The notes under the pieces were generated by a model that searched no databases, was not told the DNA's origin, and saw nothing but the letters and a program-made list of their open reading frames with translations. Position numbers and translations under genes: made by a program. Positions 53,813 to 62,140 of a stretch of 64,000 nt of DNA are shown here, piece by piece. Each line of letters opens with the position of its first letter. The stretch's first letter is position 1. Source of the stretch: Verrucomicrobiota bacterium (lineage in GTDB: Bacteria; Verrucomicrobiota; Verrucomicrobiia; Limisphaerales; UBA9464); the NCBI GenBank assembly GCA_017309115.1, contig JAFLEF010000003.1, positions 62,001 to 126,000 on the forward strand. The letters run 5' to 3'.

Positions 53813-54475
53813 ATGAAACGGATTCTTGTCATCGAAGATCAGGCGCCCATGCGTCGCAACTTGGCGCTGCTGCTCGAGTTGGAGGGATTCACCGTACTCA
53901 CCGCGGCGGATGGCCGAGAGGGCCTTGACGTGGCGCGGGCGGAGAAGCCGGATCTCGTGATCTGTGACGTAATGATGCCAGAGTTGGATGGCTACGGGGT
54001 CGTGCAGGCGCTGCGGGCCGAGCAGACCACAGCGAATATCCCCTTCATCTTTCTCACGGCCAAAGGAGAAAAAAATGACTTCCGCGCTGGGATGAATTTC
54101 GGCGCCGACGATTATCTGACGAAGCCGGTGATTCGTGACGATTTGTTGGCGGCGGTACAAACACGGTTGGCCCGGGCTGAGTCGGTGCAACAACTCGTCA
54201 CTCAGGCGGCGGGCCGCGGCGGGTTTCACCCCGACTTCAGCTCGCCGGAACCCTTGCGCACGCGGCTCAATTTGACGCTGAGGGAGGCTGAAGTCCTGCT
54301 TTGGACGGCTCAGGGCAAGAGCAACGCGGACATCGCAGTCATTCTGGGAATGGCCGAGAAAACCGTAAAACAGCATCTCGGGAGCATTTTCCAGAAACTC
54401 TCAGTCGAAGGACGAGCGGCGGCGAGTCTGCGGGCGTTGGAAGTTCTCGCGAACCCGGAGGAAGTAACGGGCTGA
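53813..54475 (+). CDS. Response regulator with LuxR-type HTH domain
   Basis: This 220-residue protein has an N-terminal receiver domain with ILVIEDQ, the phospho-acceptor D52 in ICDVMMPELDG, T82 and K104 in FGADDYLTKPV, and a C-terminal LuxR-type DNA-binding domain (LTLREAEVLLWTAQGKSNAD, LGMAEKTVKQHLGSIFQKL). It should switch transcription when phosphorylated. No histidine kinase gene is in the window, so the sensor is encoded elsewhere. It starts a rightward group of three genes and may control them or the divergent globin. All receiver residues are intact. Confidence 0.9.
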   Translation: MKRILVIEDQAPMRRNLALLLELEGFTVLTAADGREGLDVARAEKPDLVICDVMMPELDGYGVVQALRAEQTTANIPFIFLTAKGEKNDFRAGMNFGADDYLTKPVIRDDLLAAVQTRLARAESVQQLVTQAAGRGGFHPDFSSPEPLRTRLNLTLREAEVLLWTAQGKSNADIAVILGMAEKTVKQHLGSIFQKLSVEGRAAASLRALEVLANPEEVTG

Positions 54476-54523
54476 TCCGTGTCACAGCTGGAACGAAACG
54501 TGACTTCGAGACGATAACGGGCC

Positions 54524-55294
54524 ATGGAAGTGTTCTTGGGAGGCGCATGCGGAACGACGACGTGGCGATCGGAGATTGCCATTCCGCTGCTGCGCGAGGC
54601 CGAGGTCGAATTCTACAATCCCCAACTACCGGACGGCGCCTGGACTCCCGATCACCAGTACGTGGAGATGGAGGCCAAGGCGAAGGCGTTGGTCTGGCTG
54701 TTTGTGCTTAATGAACAGACGCGCGGCGTGGCGGCCGTCGCGGAGTGCGCCTATCGCCTGGGTCAGCAGGGCCGCTTGGCGCTGGCCCTCACGGATCTAC
54801 CCCACGGCATTGCGCTCGACGGGACGGTGCTTTCGGCGCGAGAAGTGGATGACCTCAATCGCGGCCGGGTGTTTCTGCGGGCCATGGCCGCGGATCACGG
54901 CGTGCCGGTGTTTGGCACGGTGGCCGAAGCCACCTCCCAGGCCATCGAGTGGGTCCGTCAGGCCCGCCGCGAACTGACGCTTGATCGGTTGCAGGCTATT
55001 CTCCGGCGAGTGTCGGTTCGCGGATACGCCTTTCTGCCGGAGGCGAATGGAACTCAGCTCTCTTTTCGGATTCGGAAGGAAGAGCTCAATGAGACCACTG
55101 GTCAGGTGGAGGCCATGTGGGGACGCCGTTGGTTGATTGAGCGGGAGGCCACGGAGGCGGAGGTGGTGCGCACGGTGCTCAAGGCTTCGCTGACCTGGGA
55201 GGAGCACGAATTGCGGGAACGTTTCCGCTGGGATGGGCGGCAGATTTTTGATCCGCACTTCGCGGTTCCTGACCATGGCCCTGGTGAGCCTTGA
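54524..55294 (+). CDS. Nucleoside 2-deoxyribosyltransferase-like protein
   Basis: This 256-residue protein starts MEVFLGGACGTTTWRSEIAI and continues EVEFYNPQLPDGAW, features of the nucleoside 2-deoxyribosyltransferase/DUF4406-like fold (Rossmann-type) that binds nucleotides or sugars. The LVWLFVLNEQTRGVAAVAE stretch continues the fold. The C-terminal part (about 160-256, WEEHELRERFRWDG) is unassigned and charged. No signal peptide. It lies 48 bases after the response regulator and overlaps the next gene by 20 bases. Its substrate is unknown; a nucleoside-modification role is a guess. Confidence 0.6.
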   Translation: MEVFLGGACGTTTWRSEIAIPLLREAEVEFYNPQLPDGAWTPDHQYVEMEAKAKALVWLFVLNEQTRGVAAVAECAYRLGQQGRLALALTDLPHGIALDGTVLSAREVDDLNRGRVFLRAMAADHGVPVFGTVAEATSQAIEWVRQARRELTLDRLQAILRRVSVRGYAFLPEANGTQLSFRIRKEELNETTGQVEAMWGRRWLIEREATEAEVVRTVLKASLTWEEHELRERFRWDGRQIFDPHFAVPDHGPGEP

Positions 55295-56261
55295 TGCGGC
55301 TGCGCTCGACGGCGGGGCGGCCGCCCGGCAGCGATTTGCCCGTGATCTCGAGTTGGCCTGTCGGCAAAGCGGATTCTTTCTGTTGAAGAATCACGCGATC
55401 CCCTCGTTCGTGTGGAGGACGGTTCTGAGCGAGGCAGAACGCTTCTTCGCGGGTCCGTCGCACCGAAAAGAGGCTCTGAACATTCGGCATTCCTCAAACT
55501 TTCGGGGATTCTCCCAAATGAAGAATTCCCGCGACTGGCGGGAGCAGTTGCACTTTGGCACCGAATGGCCCGACGGAGCGTGGTCGGAGGGACGTCCTGA
55601 GTACTATCGACTCGCCGGGGCGAATCCCTGGCCCAGCATTTCGTGGGCGGAAGGCGTACTGCAGTATCTCGCTGCCGTGCAGAAACTGGGATTTCGCCTG
55701 CTGGAAGTTCTGGGAGAACGACTGGGTGTGTCCTGCGACAGGTTCATCGGCTCACCCAAGGAACCGCCTTACATTCTTCTCAAGGCGATCTGTTACTACG
55801 CGCAACCCGGCGCTGAACAGCGCAGTGGTGTCGCTCCACATTGCGATTGGAGTTGGATCACGCTTCTGCTGCAGGACGAGACGGGTGGACTGGAGGTTCA
55901 GGGTCCGGACGGAGTGTGGCAGCCGGTACCACCCGAACCTGGGGTGCTGGCCGTTAACACCGGGGAACTTCTCGAAGTATTAACTCGGGGGTATCTTCGG
56001 GCTGCCCCTCATCGGGTGATCAACCCCAGAGAACGGCCCCGCATCTCCCTTCCCGTTTTCCTCAATCCAGCGCTGTCCGCCCGAATCGAACCGCTTCCCG
56101 AAGCGCCGGGACCGGCTTGGGATTCACCGTTCCAACCGGAGCACATTCATCGTGTAGTACCCAGGGGAACGGTGGTGGCGCCGTTTTGCTTCGGGGAAAG
56201 TGAATGGCAGCGGAAGGGGTTGGGACGCTGGTGTCATCAGGCCGCGTGCCTTAAGGCGTGA
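55275..56261 (+). CDS. Isopenicillin N synthase-like 2OG-Fe(II) oxygenase
   Basis: This 328-residue cytoplasmic protein resembles the isopenicillin-N-synthase-like dioxygenase family. The metal triad H-x-D ... H is seen as PHCDWSWITLLLQD and RAAPHRVINPRERPRISLPV, with the R-x-S co-substrate motif (RISL). The N-terminal domain starts FARDLELACRQSGFFLLKNH. Family members oxidise or cyclise small molecules, including plant-hormone, antibiotic and pigment precursors; substrate unknown. ATG 55275 gives a 20-base overlap with the preceding gene, implying coupled translation. Confidence 0.82.
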   Translation: MALVSLDAAALDGGAAARQRFARDLELACRQSGFFLLKNHAIPSFVWRTVLSEAERFFAGPSHRKEALNIRHSSNFRGFSQMKNSRDWREQLHFGTEWPDGAWSEGRPEYYRLAGANPWPSISWAEGVLQYLAAVQKLGFRLLEVLGERLGVSCDRFIGSPKEPPYILLKAICYYAQPGAEQRSGVAPHCDWSWITLLLQDETGGLEVQGPDGVWQPVPPEPGVLAVNTGELLEVLTRGYLRAAPHRVINPRERPRISLPVFLNPALSARIEPLPEAPGPAWDSPFQPEHIHRVVPRGTVVAPFCFGESEWQRKGLGRWCHQAACLKA

Positions 56262-56315
56262 ACGGAGGCAGGCGGGCGGACGCAAAACGGATCTGACCCA
56301 AACTTTCCACAGGAG

Positions 56316-56413
56316 AAGCCGGTAGGGGTGACGCTCTGCGGAGCCGTGTGTGAGGGGACTTCTAACGCGCAGAGGGACACTGGCAAACAAGGCGCGGCGT
56401 CGCGGCCACCGGC
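56316..56413. repeat. Intergenic inverted-repeat element
   Basis: GCCGGTAGGGGTGACGCTCT begins at 56318 and is followed by a GCGGAGCCG segment; the right side has GGCGCGGCGTCGCGGCCACC ending in GGC at 56413. It is a diverged copy of the 18,763/28,925 element between the oxygenase and deacetylase genes. Confidence 0.55.
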
Positions 56414-56450
56414 ATTGTCGAGCCAGGGTGTTCCTGAGTAGCGTTGGGTC

Positions 56451-58817
56451 ATGCTTCCCCGTGCGATTCGTTGGCTGTGGTTTTGGGCTCTGCTGGGTCG
56501 GGCGGTCGCGACGGAACCGATCCCGGATCGGTTGGTCGTCCTAACCTTCGACGATTCGTCCGGGTCCCACTTCAACGTCGTCCGGCCGCTGCTCAAGCAA
56601 CTCGGCTTTGGGGCCACGTTCTTCATCACCGAGGGCTTTACCTTTCGGACCAACAAGCGTGACTACCTGACGTGGCCGCAGATCAAGCAACTGCACGACG
56701 AGGGCTTCGAAATTGGGAATCACACCCGGGATCATCTGGGCGTTGCACCCTCGAATTTGGGGCAGTTGCGCGAACAGGTGGAAGCGATCAATGACCGCTG
56801 TGCCGAGTATGGAATTCCCCGGCCGGTGAGCTTTTCGTATCCCGGCAATGCCATCGTGCCCGGGGCGCTGCCCATTCTGGAGGAACTCGGTTTCCGCTTC
56901 GCCCGAAGGGGCGGAGCACCCGAACAGCCCTACGACTGGGGCCGCGGATTTGCCTATGAACCCGGTCGGGACCATCCGCTGCTGCTTCCGTCCGCGGGCG
57001 ATGCCCGACCGGATTGGACCCTGGAAGACTTCAAACGCGCCGTCGACCAGGCTCGTGACGGTCGAATTGCGATTCTGCAGTTTCATGGTGTTCCTGATGG
57101 TGAGCATCCCTGGGTGAACACCCCACCGGAGCGTTTCGTGAGCTACCTCAATTATCTCGCGACGAATCAATTCAAGGTGGTGGCTCTGCGGGATCTGGCT
57201 CGCTACGAGGGGACCGATCGCCGACCGGAGAATCCGCGGGCCATCATTCAGGAACGGCAGGCTCGGCGGACGGAATTCCTGATGGAGGGCGAGGTGGTCG
57301 CGGCCGAGTCGGGGGACCCGATTCCGGCGCGGCTATACATTGAAGGCCCCACCGGGCGTTGGTTTTTCCCCAAGTCCGCTCATGCACTGGGCTCCGCCAT
57401 TTCCTACGAGCGGCGGAATTCCGCCAACACCAACGCCGTCGAAGCCCATAGCACGCTGTCACCGCATCCGTTCAAGGTGGAGTTGCCGGTCGGCCGATAC
57501 CGGATCACGGCGGAACGTGGACCGGAATGGTTTCCGGAAACACACGAAGTCGAGGTGAAAGAGGATCTGCCACGCCTTCGGTTCGCGCTGCGGCGCCTGA
57601 CCGATATGGCACGGCAAGGCTGGTACTCCGGCGATGGACATCATCATCGCAATCCCCAGGAAGTTGCCCAGGTGATGCTGGCCGAGGACGTAAACGTCAG
57701 CCTGCCGATGATGGACTGGACGACGGTATCCACGGTGGCTCCGGGGCTGAGCAGTCAGAGTTTTCCGGCGGCGTTTGGCGGTCAGCCAGTCGTGGTGGAC
57801 GCGACGCATGTGTGGCATCCGCGGAACTCAGAGTACGAAATTTTCCGGACCGGTACGGCGGCGCACACTTTGGGCGCAGTCCTGGTGCTGAATCATCGGG
57901 CGAGGTTGACCAACACCGTGTTTCCCTTGGCTGAGATTTCGACGCGGGCGCGATCCGAAGGGGCGTTGCTGGATTTGGAGAAGCACAACTGGCCGTGGTC
58001 GATCGCGATGGTTCCGATTCTGGGTGTGGACCTGTTCGAATTAGCGAACAACCATCACTGGCGCACGGAGTACGCTGCGCGGAACTGGGCGGTTCCCGCG
58101 CCGGAGTGGATGGGGGTAGGAACGGGCACGCAGACGGAGCGCGAATGGACGTCGTATGGATTTCAGACGTACTACGCGCTGTTGAACTGCGGCTTCCCAC
58201 TGCGTCCGTCAGCGGGCAGTGGCAACGGGGTTCATCCGGTACCGCTGGGATTCAGCCGGGTCTATGTGCATTTGGACGGGACGTTTAGTTTTGATGATTG
58301 GATGCGAGGCCTCGCGGCCGGCCGGAGTTTCGTGACCACTGGACCATTCCTACAGGCGAAGGCGGGTGGTGCTTGGCCCGGGGCGAGGTTCTCTCCTGGG
58401 GCTACCAACTCACTGGCCTTGGAGGCGTCGATTCTTAGTCAGCAGCCGCTGGAGAGTGTGGAGTTGATCGTCAACGGCGAGGTTCGGCAGCGGTTCGAAC
58501 CGGAGAACAAGCCGACGGCCAGCGGTGGATTCCAGAATCAGATCCAGACGGAGTTCCGGCCGGCGGGAACGTGTTGGTGGGCCTGGCGCTGCGTGGAACG
58601 TCGTCCAGGGGAGCGGATGCGGTTCGCGCACACCGCTCCGTGGTATTGGGAAGTGCCGGGCGAATCGCTGCGTCCGCGAAAACTGGAGGCCGCGTGGTTG
58701 GTGACGCGGGTGAAGGAGGAGATCGCGCGGAGTCAGGGCGTGGCTCCGGAGGATCTCCTGCAGGAGTATCGCCGCGCACTCGAGATCTACGAGCGGCTGG
58801 CGGCCGAAGCGAAGTGA
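56451..58817 (+). CDS. Polysaccharide deacetylase/CehA-like metallohydrolase fusion
   Basis: This 788-residue secreted protein has a signal peptide (IRWLWFWALLGRAVA) and joins two enzyme domains. Residues about 25-250 are a NodB-type deacetylase: LTFDDSSGSHFNVV (motif 1, D-D), NHTRDHLG (motif 2, H-x3-H) and FSYPGNAIVPGALPILEELG. Residues about 380-760 resemble the CehA/McbA PHP-like metallohydrolase family (WYSGDGHHHRNPQEVAQVML, VLNHRA, ELANNHH, AGRSFVTTGPFL), with a beta domain (about 275-370) between. Deacetylases remove N- or O-acetyl groups from glycans; the second half would cleave an ester or glycosidic bond. The pairing in one chain is uncommon. Confidence 0.82.
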   Translation: MLPRAIRWLWFWALLGRAVATEPIPDRLVVLTFDDSSGSHFNVVRPLLKQLGFGATFFITEGFTFRTNKRDYLTWPQIKQLHDEGFEIGNHTRDHLGVAPSNLGQLREQVEAINDRCAEYGIPRPVSFSYPGNAIVPGALPILEELGFRFARRGGAPEQPYDWGRGFAYEPGRDHPLLLPSAGDARPDWTLEDFKRAVDQARDGRIAILQFHGVPDGEHPWVNTPPERFVSYLNYLATNQFKVVALRDLARYEGTDRRPENPRAIIQERQARRTEFLMEGEVVAAESGDPIPARLYIEGPTGRWFFPKSAHALGSAISYERRNSANTNAVEAHSTLSPHPFKVELPVGRYRITAERGPEWFPETHEVEVKEDLPRLRFALRRLTDMARQGWYSGDGHHHRNPQEVAQVMLAEDVNVSLPMMDWTTVSTVAPGLSSQSFPAAFGGQPVVVDATHVWHPRNSEYEIFRTGTAAHTLGAVLVLNHRARLTNTVFPLAEISTRARSEGALLDLEKHNWPWSIAMVPILGVDLFELANNHHWRTEYAARNWAVPAPEWMGVGTGTQTEREWTSYGFQTYYALLNCGFPLRPSAGSGNGVHPVPLGFSRVYVHLDGTFSFDDWMRGLAAGRSFVTTGPFLQAKAGGAWPGARFSPGATNSLALEASILSQQPLESVELIVNGEVRQRFEPENKPTASGGFQNQIQTEFRPAGTCWWAWRCVERRPGERMRFAHTAPWYWEVPGESLRPRKLEAAWLVTRVKEEIARSQGVAPEDLLQEYRRALEIYERLAAEAK

Positions 58818-58825
58818 AGCGGGCG

Positions 58826-60754
58826 TTACGCCGCGACCGCTTCCGGAGTCCGTGAGGGCCGGGCACCCGGAGGGCGCGGGCCGGAGCCCGTCTTCCGGGC
58901 CTGATGACTGCGCCAATACTCGAAGGGCAGGGAGCCCAGTGCCACCAGAGCGAGCTGACTGAGAATAAAGCCGCCGAGCCAGAGGAAGGCGCCGCTCATG
59001 AAGCCGTAGCTGTGCAGTCCGATGCCCAGCATGTTGGTGCCAAACCAAGACCAACTGGTGACGATGTTGCCCACGATGGCCAGGTTCATCAGACCGCGTT
59101 CACGGACCAATCCGCCCCAGCGCGCGTGCAGGATCAGGGCATTCCAGAGCACGATGATCAGCGCGCCGTTTTCCTTGGGATCCCAACCCCAGAATCGGCC
59201 CCAGCTTTGATCGGCCCAGATGCCACCCAGCACGGTGCCGACAAAGCTGAACAGCGTTCCGAAGCAAACGATGCCGTACACCATTCGGGCGAGTGACTTC
59301 CCGGTGGCTTCATCGAGTCCTTTGGTGAAGACGCCGCGGACGATGTAAATGATGGCTAGAAATCCGGCGACGTAGGTGCTGGCGTAACCCAGCGTCACAA
59401 TGACGACGTGGGTCGCGAGCCAGAAGTTGGTATCGAGCACCGCTTGAAGCATCTGCAAGGTGTCGCCGCCCAAGGCTAGGTTGTGGGCAATGATCAGTGT
59501 GACAAAGCCCAGGGAACTGCCGACGACGAGACCGATGCCATTGCGCCAAAATTTTTCCAAAATCAGACCCAAGCCCACGGAACCCCAGCCGATGAAAATG
59601 GCGGACGAGTAGAGATTGGTCACGGGCGGACGTCCTTCCAACCACATGCGGAAAATCAGACCAATGGTGTGAATCACGAAGGCCACCATGACCATCCACC
59701 AAGCCGTCTTGCGGGCCCATTCGGCGAAGTTGAACCAGTAGAAGCAGGCCAGCAGGAAGGCGCCAACGTAGAGCGGCATGGTGTTGTAGAAGGGCGCCAT
59801 TCGATTGAAGAACACTTCCCGGGAGGCCTTGGCTCGGTCGGGAGCCACGACCGGATTGGCCGCCAGTTGTTGCTGATAGCGCGCCACGGCGGAGTTGAAC
59901 TCCGTGGGATTGCCGGTGCGGAAGGCCGTGCTAATAGCCGCCCAGGAAGTAAGCGCTTCCGGGAGAGGTTCGCCTCGAAGGTGGTTCAACAAAACGTCTC
60001 CAGAGCGTTGCCAGTCTTCGGCGGTTTTGGTGGGCGCGGGAGGAATGATCAACGGAGGCTCCATCTCCTTGATCACGTCGTAGCGGCTGGCGAAGCGCAG
60101 CAGACGTTCCAGATCGTTAGTGTTGTACGAACGGCCGACTTGTTGTTCCCGGGCGGCCGCGACGCCGCCGGGAATCGCCTGTTCGAAAGCCGCGAGTTCC
60201 TCAGTGAAATTGGTGGTGTCCTGCGGATGGACGGTGTTCTTCAGGCGCAGGTAGAGAGTAAGGGCGTTGCGCAGTTTGAGGAGATCCTGCTCAAACGCAT
60301 TGCGCTGGGAGGCGTCCTTCTTCTCCGACAGGATGCGTCGGGCTTGGTCCTCGATTTCCTTGAAGCCCGGTGCGAGCTGGTTCCAGGAGTAGTGCTTGCC
60401 GTCTTCGCCGCGGGATTCGTCTTTGCCGGGAAGCTTCAGCAGCGAAATCAGGTCCGGATGATCCAGCCGGAAGGCCTTTCGATCATCGGCCACCTCGGGA
60501 CGCATCATGACTTCGGCGACCCATTCCGCCGCCGGAACTTCACGCTTCTCTTTGGCGTCGTAGAGACCGTAGCGATGACGGATCTGAATGAGGGAATTCC
60601 GGCCGAGGGAATCGACGGGCTGATGACGTCCATTAAAGACGACGGGCAGCTTGGCGAACGATTCCAGGTCGTAGGCGGCATTGGGCCCGGCAGCGGTTCC
60701 CCGCAACGACGAAAGCCCGCCGAGAATCAAAAGCCACAGGAAGAGTTTTTTCAT
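58826..60754 (-). CDS. CcsA-like cytochrome c biogenesis protein with long N-terminal domain
   Basis: This 642-residue membrane protein has a signal-like N-terminus, then about 290 residues of soluble helical sequence (GRNSLIQIRHRYG to FFNRMAPFYNTM), then eight or so helices of the CcsA/CcmC family with the tryptophan-rich haem-handling motif (GGIWADQSWGRFWGWDPKE, WWD type). It presents haem for covalent attachment to CxxCH proteins outside the membrane (system II), together with ResB. Typical CcsA is about half this length, so the N-terminal domain is an extension. Its ATG shares one base with the ResB stop (TGATG), so the two are coupled. Confidence 0.87.
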   Translation of the reverse strand: MKKLFLWLLILGGLSSLRGTAAGPNAAYDLESFAKLPVVFNGRHQPVDSLGRNSLIQIRHRYGLYDAKEKREVPAAEWVAEVMMRPEVADDRKAFRLDHPDLISLLKLPGKDESRGEDGKHYSWNQLAPGFKEIEDQARRILSEKKDASQRNAFEQDLLKLRNALTLYLRLKNTVHPQDTTNFTEELAAFEQAIPGGVAAAREQQVGRSYNTNDLERLLRFASRYDVIKEMEPPLIIPPAPTKTAEDWQRSGDVLLNHLRGEPLPEALTSWAAISTAFRTGNPTEFNSAVARYQQQLAANPVVAPDRAKASREVFFNRMAPFYNTMPLYVGAFLLACFYWFNFAEWARKTAWWMVMVAFVIHTIGLIFRMWLEGRPPVTNLYSSAIFIGWGSVGLGLILEKFWRNGIGLVVGSSLGFVTLIIAHNLALGGDTLQMLQAVLDTNFWLATHVVIVTLGYASTYVAGFLAIIYIVRGVFTKGLDEATGKSLARMVYGIVCFGTLFSFVGTVLGGIWADQSWGRFWGWDPKENGALIIVLWNALILHARWGGLVRERGLMNLAIVGNIVTSWSWFGTNMLGIGLHSYGFMSGAFLWLGGFILSQLALVALGSLPFEYWRSHQARKTGSGPRPPGARPSRTPEAVAA

Positions 60755-62103
60755 CAGGCGGTGCGTTTGCGGATAAAGCAGAAGAGGTGAATGGAGAATT
60801 GAACCATCAGTCCGGCACCCACCACGAGGGTGCCGAGATAGGGGGTCAGCCACGTCGGATTCCTCACGACCTGGAAGACCGTGACCGGACGGCCGTCGAG
60901 GTTCATGGGGGAGGAATCCATCTGATGCTGGAAGAAAGTCAGTCCGTCGTAGCGCAACGGATTATTCATGTAGATGTCCACTTCGCGTTTCTCGCCGGTG
61001 CCGGGATTGTCGATGCGAACGCGGCTTTGGAAGTTCTTCGGAGTATCCGTGCCCTGATACTTCTCATGGGTGACCTTCAGCAGATCCAGCGAAAAGGGCT
61101 GATAGTATCGTTCGGGCCGAAGCACCAACGTGTAGCTCTTGCCACCGATTTCAACCGTCTGCGGCGTGGTGATGTCATCGACCAGCCGGCGGGCGCGGAC
61201 AAACGGAGAGCCGTCGCCCTGTTTTTGGAATGACCGCATCCAACTCACAAAAAGCACATTTGCCATGTCGGCATCTCCCGCCCAAGCCGAGAGAAACCAA
61301 CGACCGAGAACTTTGCCATCCGGCCCGACGGCTTCGACCACGGACGACGGGACATTCTTGGAGTCCATCGCCCGGGTGACTGGGATGGGCGAAAAGGCGA
61401 AGCGCCGGCCGATGCCGGTGAAATTGGTGGCTGAAGCGGGATCGGCCAGCACCTCGGGATCGGAGTTGGGAAAGTACTCCACGATCCGGAGGGTGAAGGG
61501 CAGGCTGTTGTGCTTCAATTCGGCTCCGGATTGCAGTCGGGACTCCGGGAAGACCACGGCCTGTTCCAGGGTCGGATCCGTCGTGTCGGTCAAGACCGCC
61601 AGTTCGGTGGAGTGAAAATCTTCGGTGTAGTTGCGGAACTCGCCCTCGGCGAAGCGCATCCGGCTTTCGCGGGAAAACAGATCAGTCGTGAGCTGACCGA
61701 TCAGCAGAAGGATGATTCCGAAGTGGGTGAGGAAGATGCCGGACTTCTTCCAAGTGAACTTGAACCGCGTGGCGTGGGCGGCGAGCAGGTTGATCAGCAG
61801 CAGGATCCCCAGCAAGTAGCCGCCGGGCAGGGGAATCTTGAGCCATTGCCAGCCGGGCGTGTGCGGTGACCAAACCGCGAAGAGCGACTGGAAGTATTTT
61901 TCCTGGGCGACATAGAGGCCGTCCTCGGTCTGGGCCAGAGTGCCGAAAAAGACCACCACAATGCTCAGCGCGAGCAGCACGACGGTGAGCCGCAGAGAAC
62001 TGAAAAAATCGAGCAACGGACGCCACCAGGCCCGCGCCGGGGCGGGGGGCGGAGCAGCGGAACCCCGGGCGGCGGGTGTGGGATCAGTCGCAACGGCACT
62101 CAT
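60754..62103 (-). CDS. ResB/Ccs1-type cytochrome c biogenesis protein
   Basis: This 449-residue membrane protein shows the ResB pattern: FFSSLRLTVVLLALSIVVVF, KIPLPGGYLLGILLLINLLA, HFGIILLLIGQLTTDLFSRE, a large periplasmic domain (about 160-410) and a final helix (YLGTLVVGAGLMVQFSIHLF). With CcsA it forms the system II haem exporter/ligase. A proline/alanine-rich N-terminal tail (residues 1-25) is extra. It follows a lipoprotein gene by 37 bases and overlaps the CcsA start, giving a likely three-gene transcript that serves the several cytochrome-like proteins encoded in this window. Confidence 0.88.
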   Translation of the reverse strand: MSAVATDPTPAARGSAAPPPAPARAWWRPLLDFFSSLRLTVVLLALSIVVVFFGTLAQTEDGLYVAQEKYFQSLFAVWSPHTPGWQWLKIPLPGGYLLGILLLINLLAAHATRFKFTWKKSGIFLTHFGIILLLIGQLTTDLFSRESRMRFAEGEFRNYTEDFHSTELAVLTDTTDPTLEQAVVFPESRLQSGAELKHNSLPFTLRIVEYFPNSDPEVLADPASATNFTGIGRRFAFSPIPVTRAMDSKNVPSSVVEAVGPDGKVLGRWFLSAWAGDADMANVLFVSWMRSFQKQGDGSPFVRARRLVDDITTPQTVEIGGKSYTLVLRPERYYQPFSLDLLKVTHEKYQGTDTPKNFQSRVRIDNPGTGEKREVDIYMNNPLRYDGLTFFQHQMDSSPMNLDGRPVTVFQVVRNPTWLTPYLGTLVVGAGLMVQFSIHLFCFIRKRTA

Positions 62104-62140
62104 GCGGATGGGCGGTCAGACGGTCGGAATGTGTAAAGCT

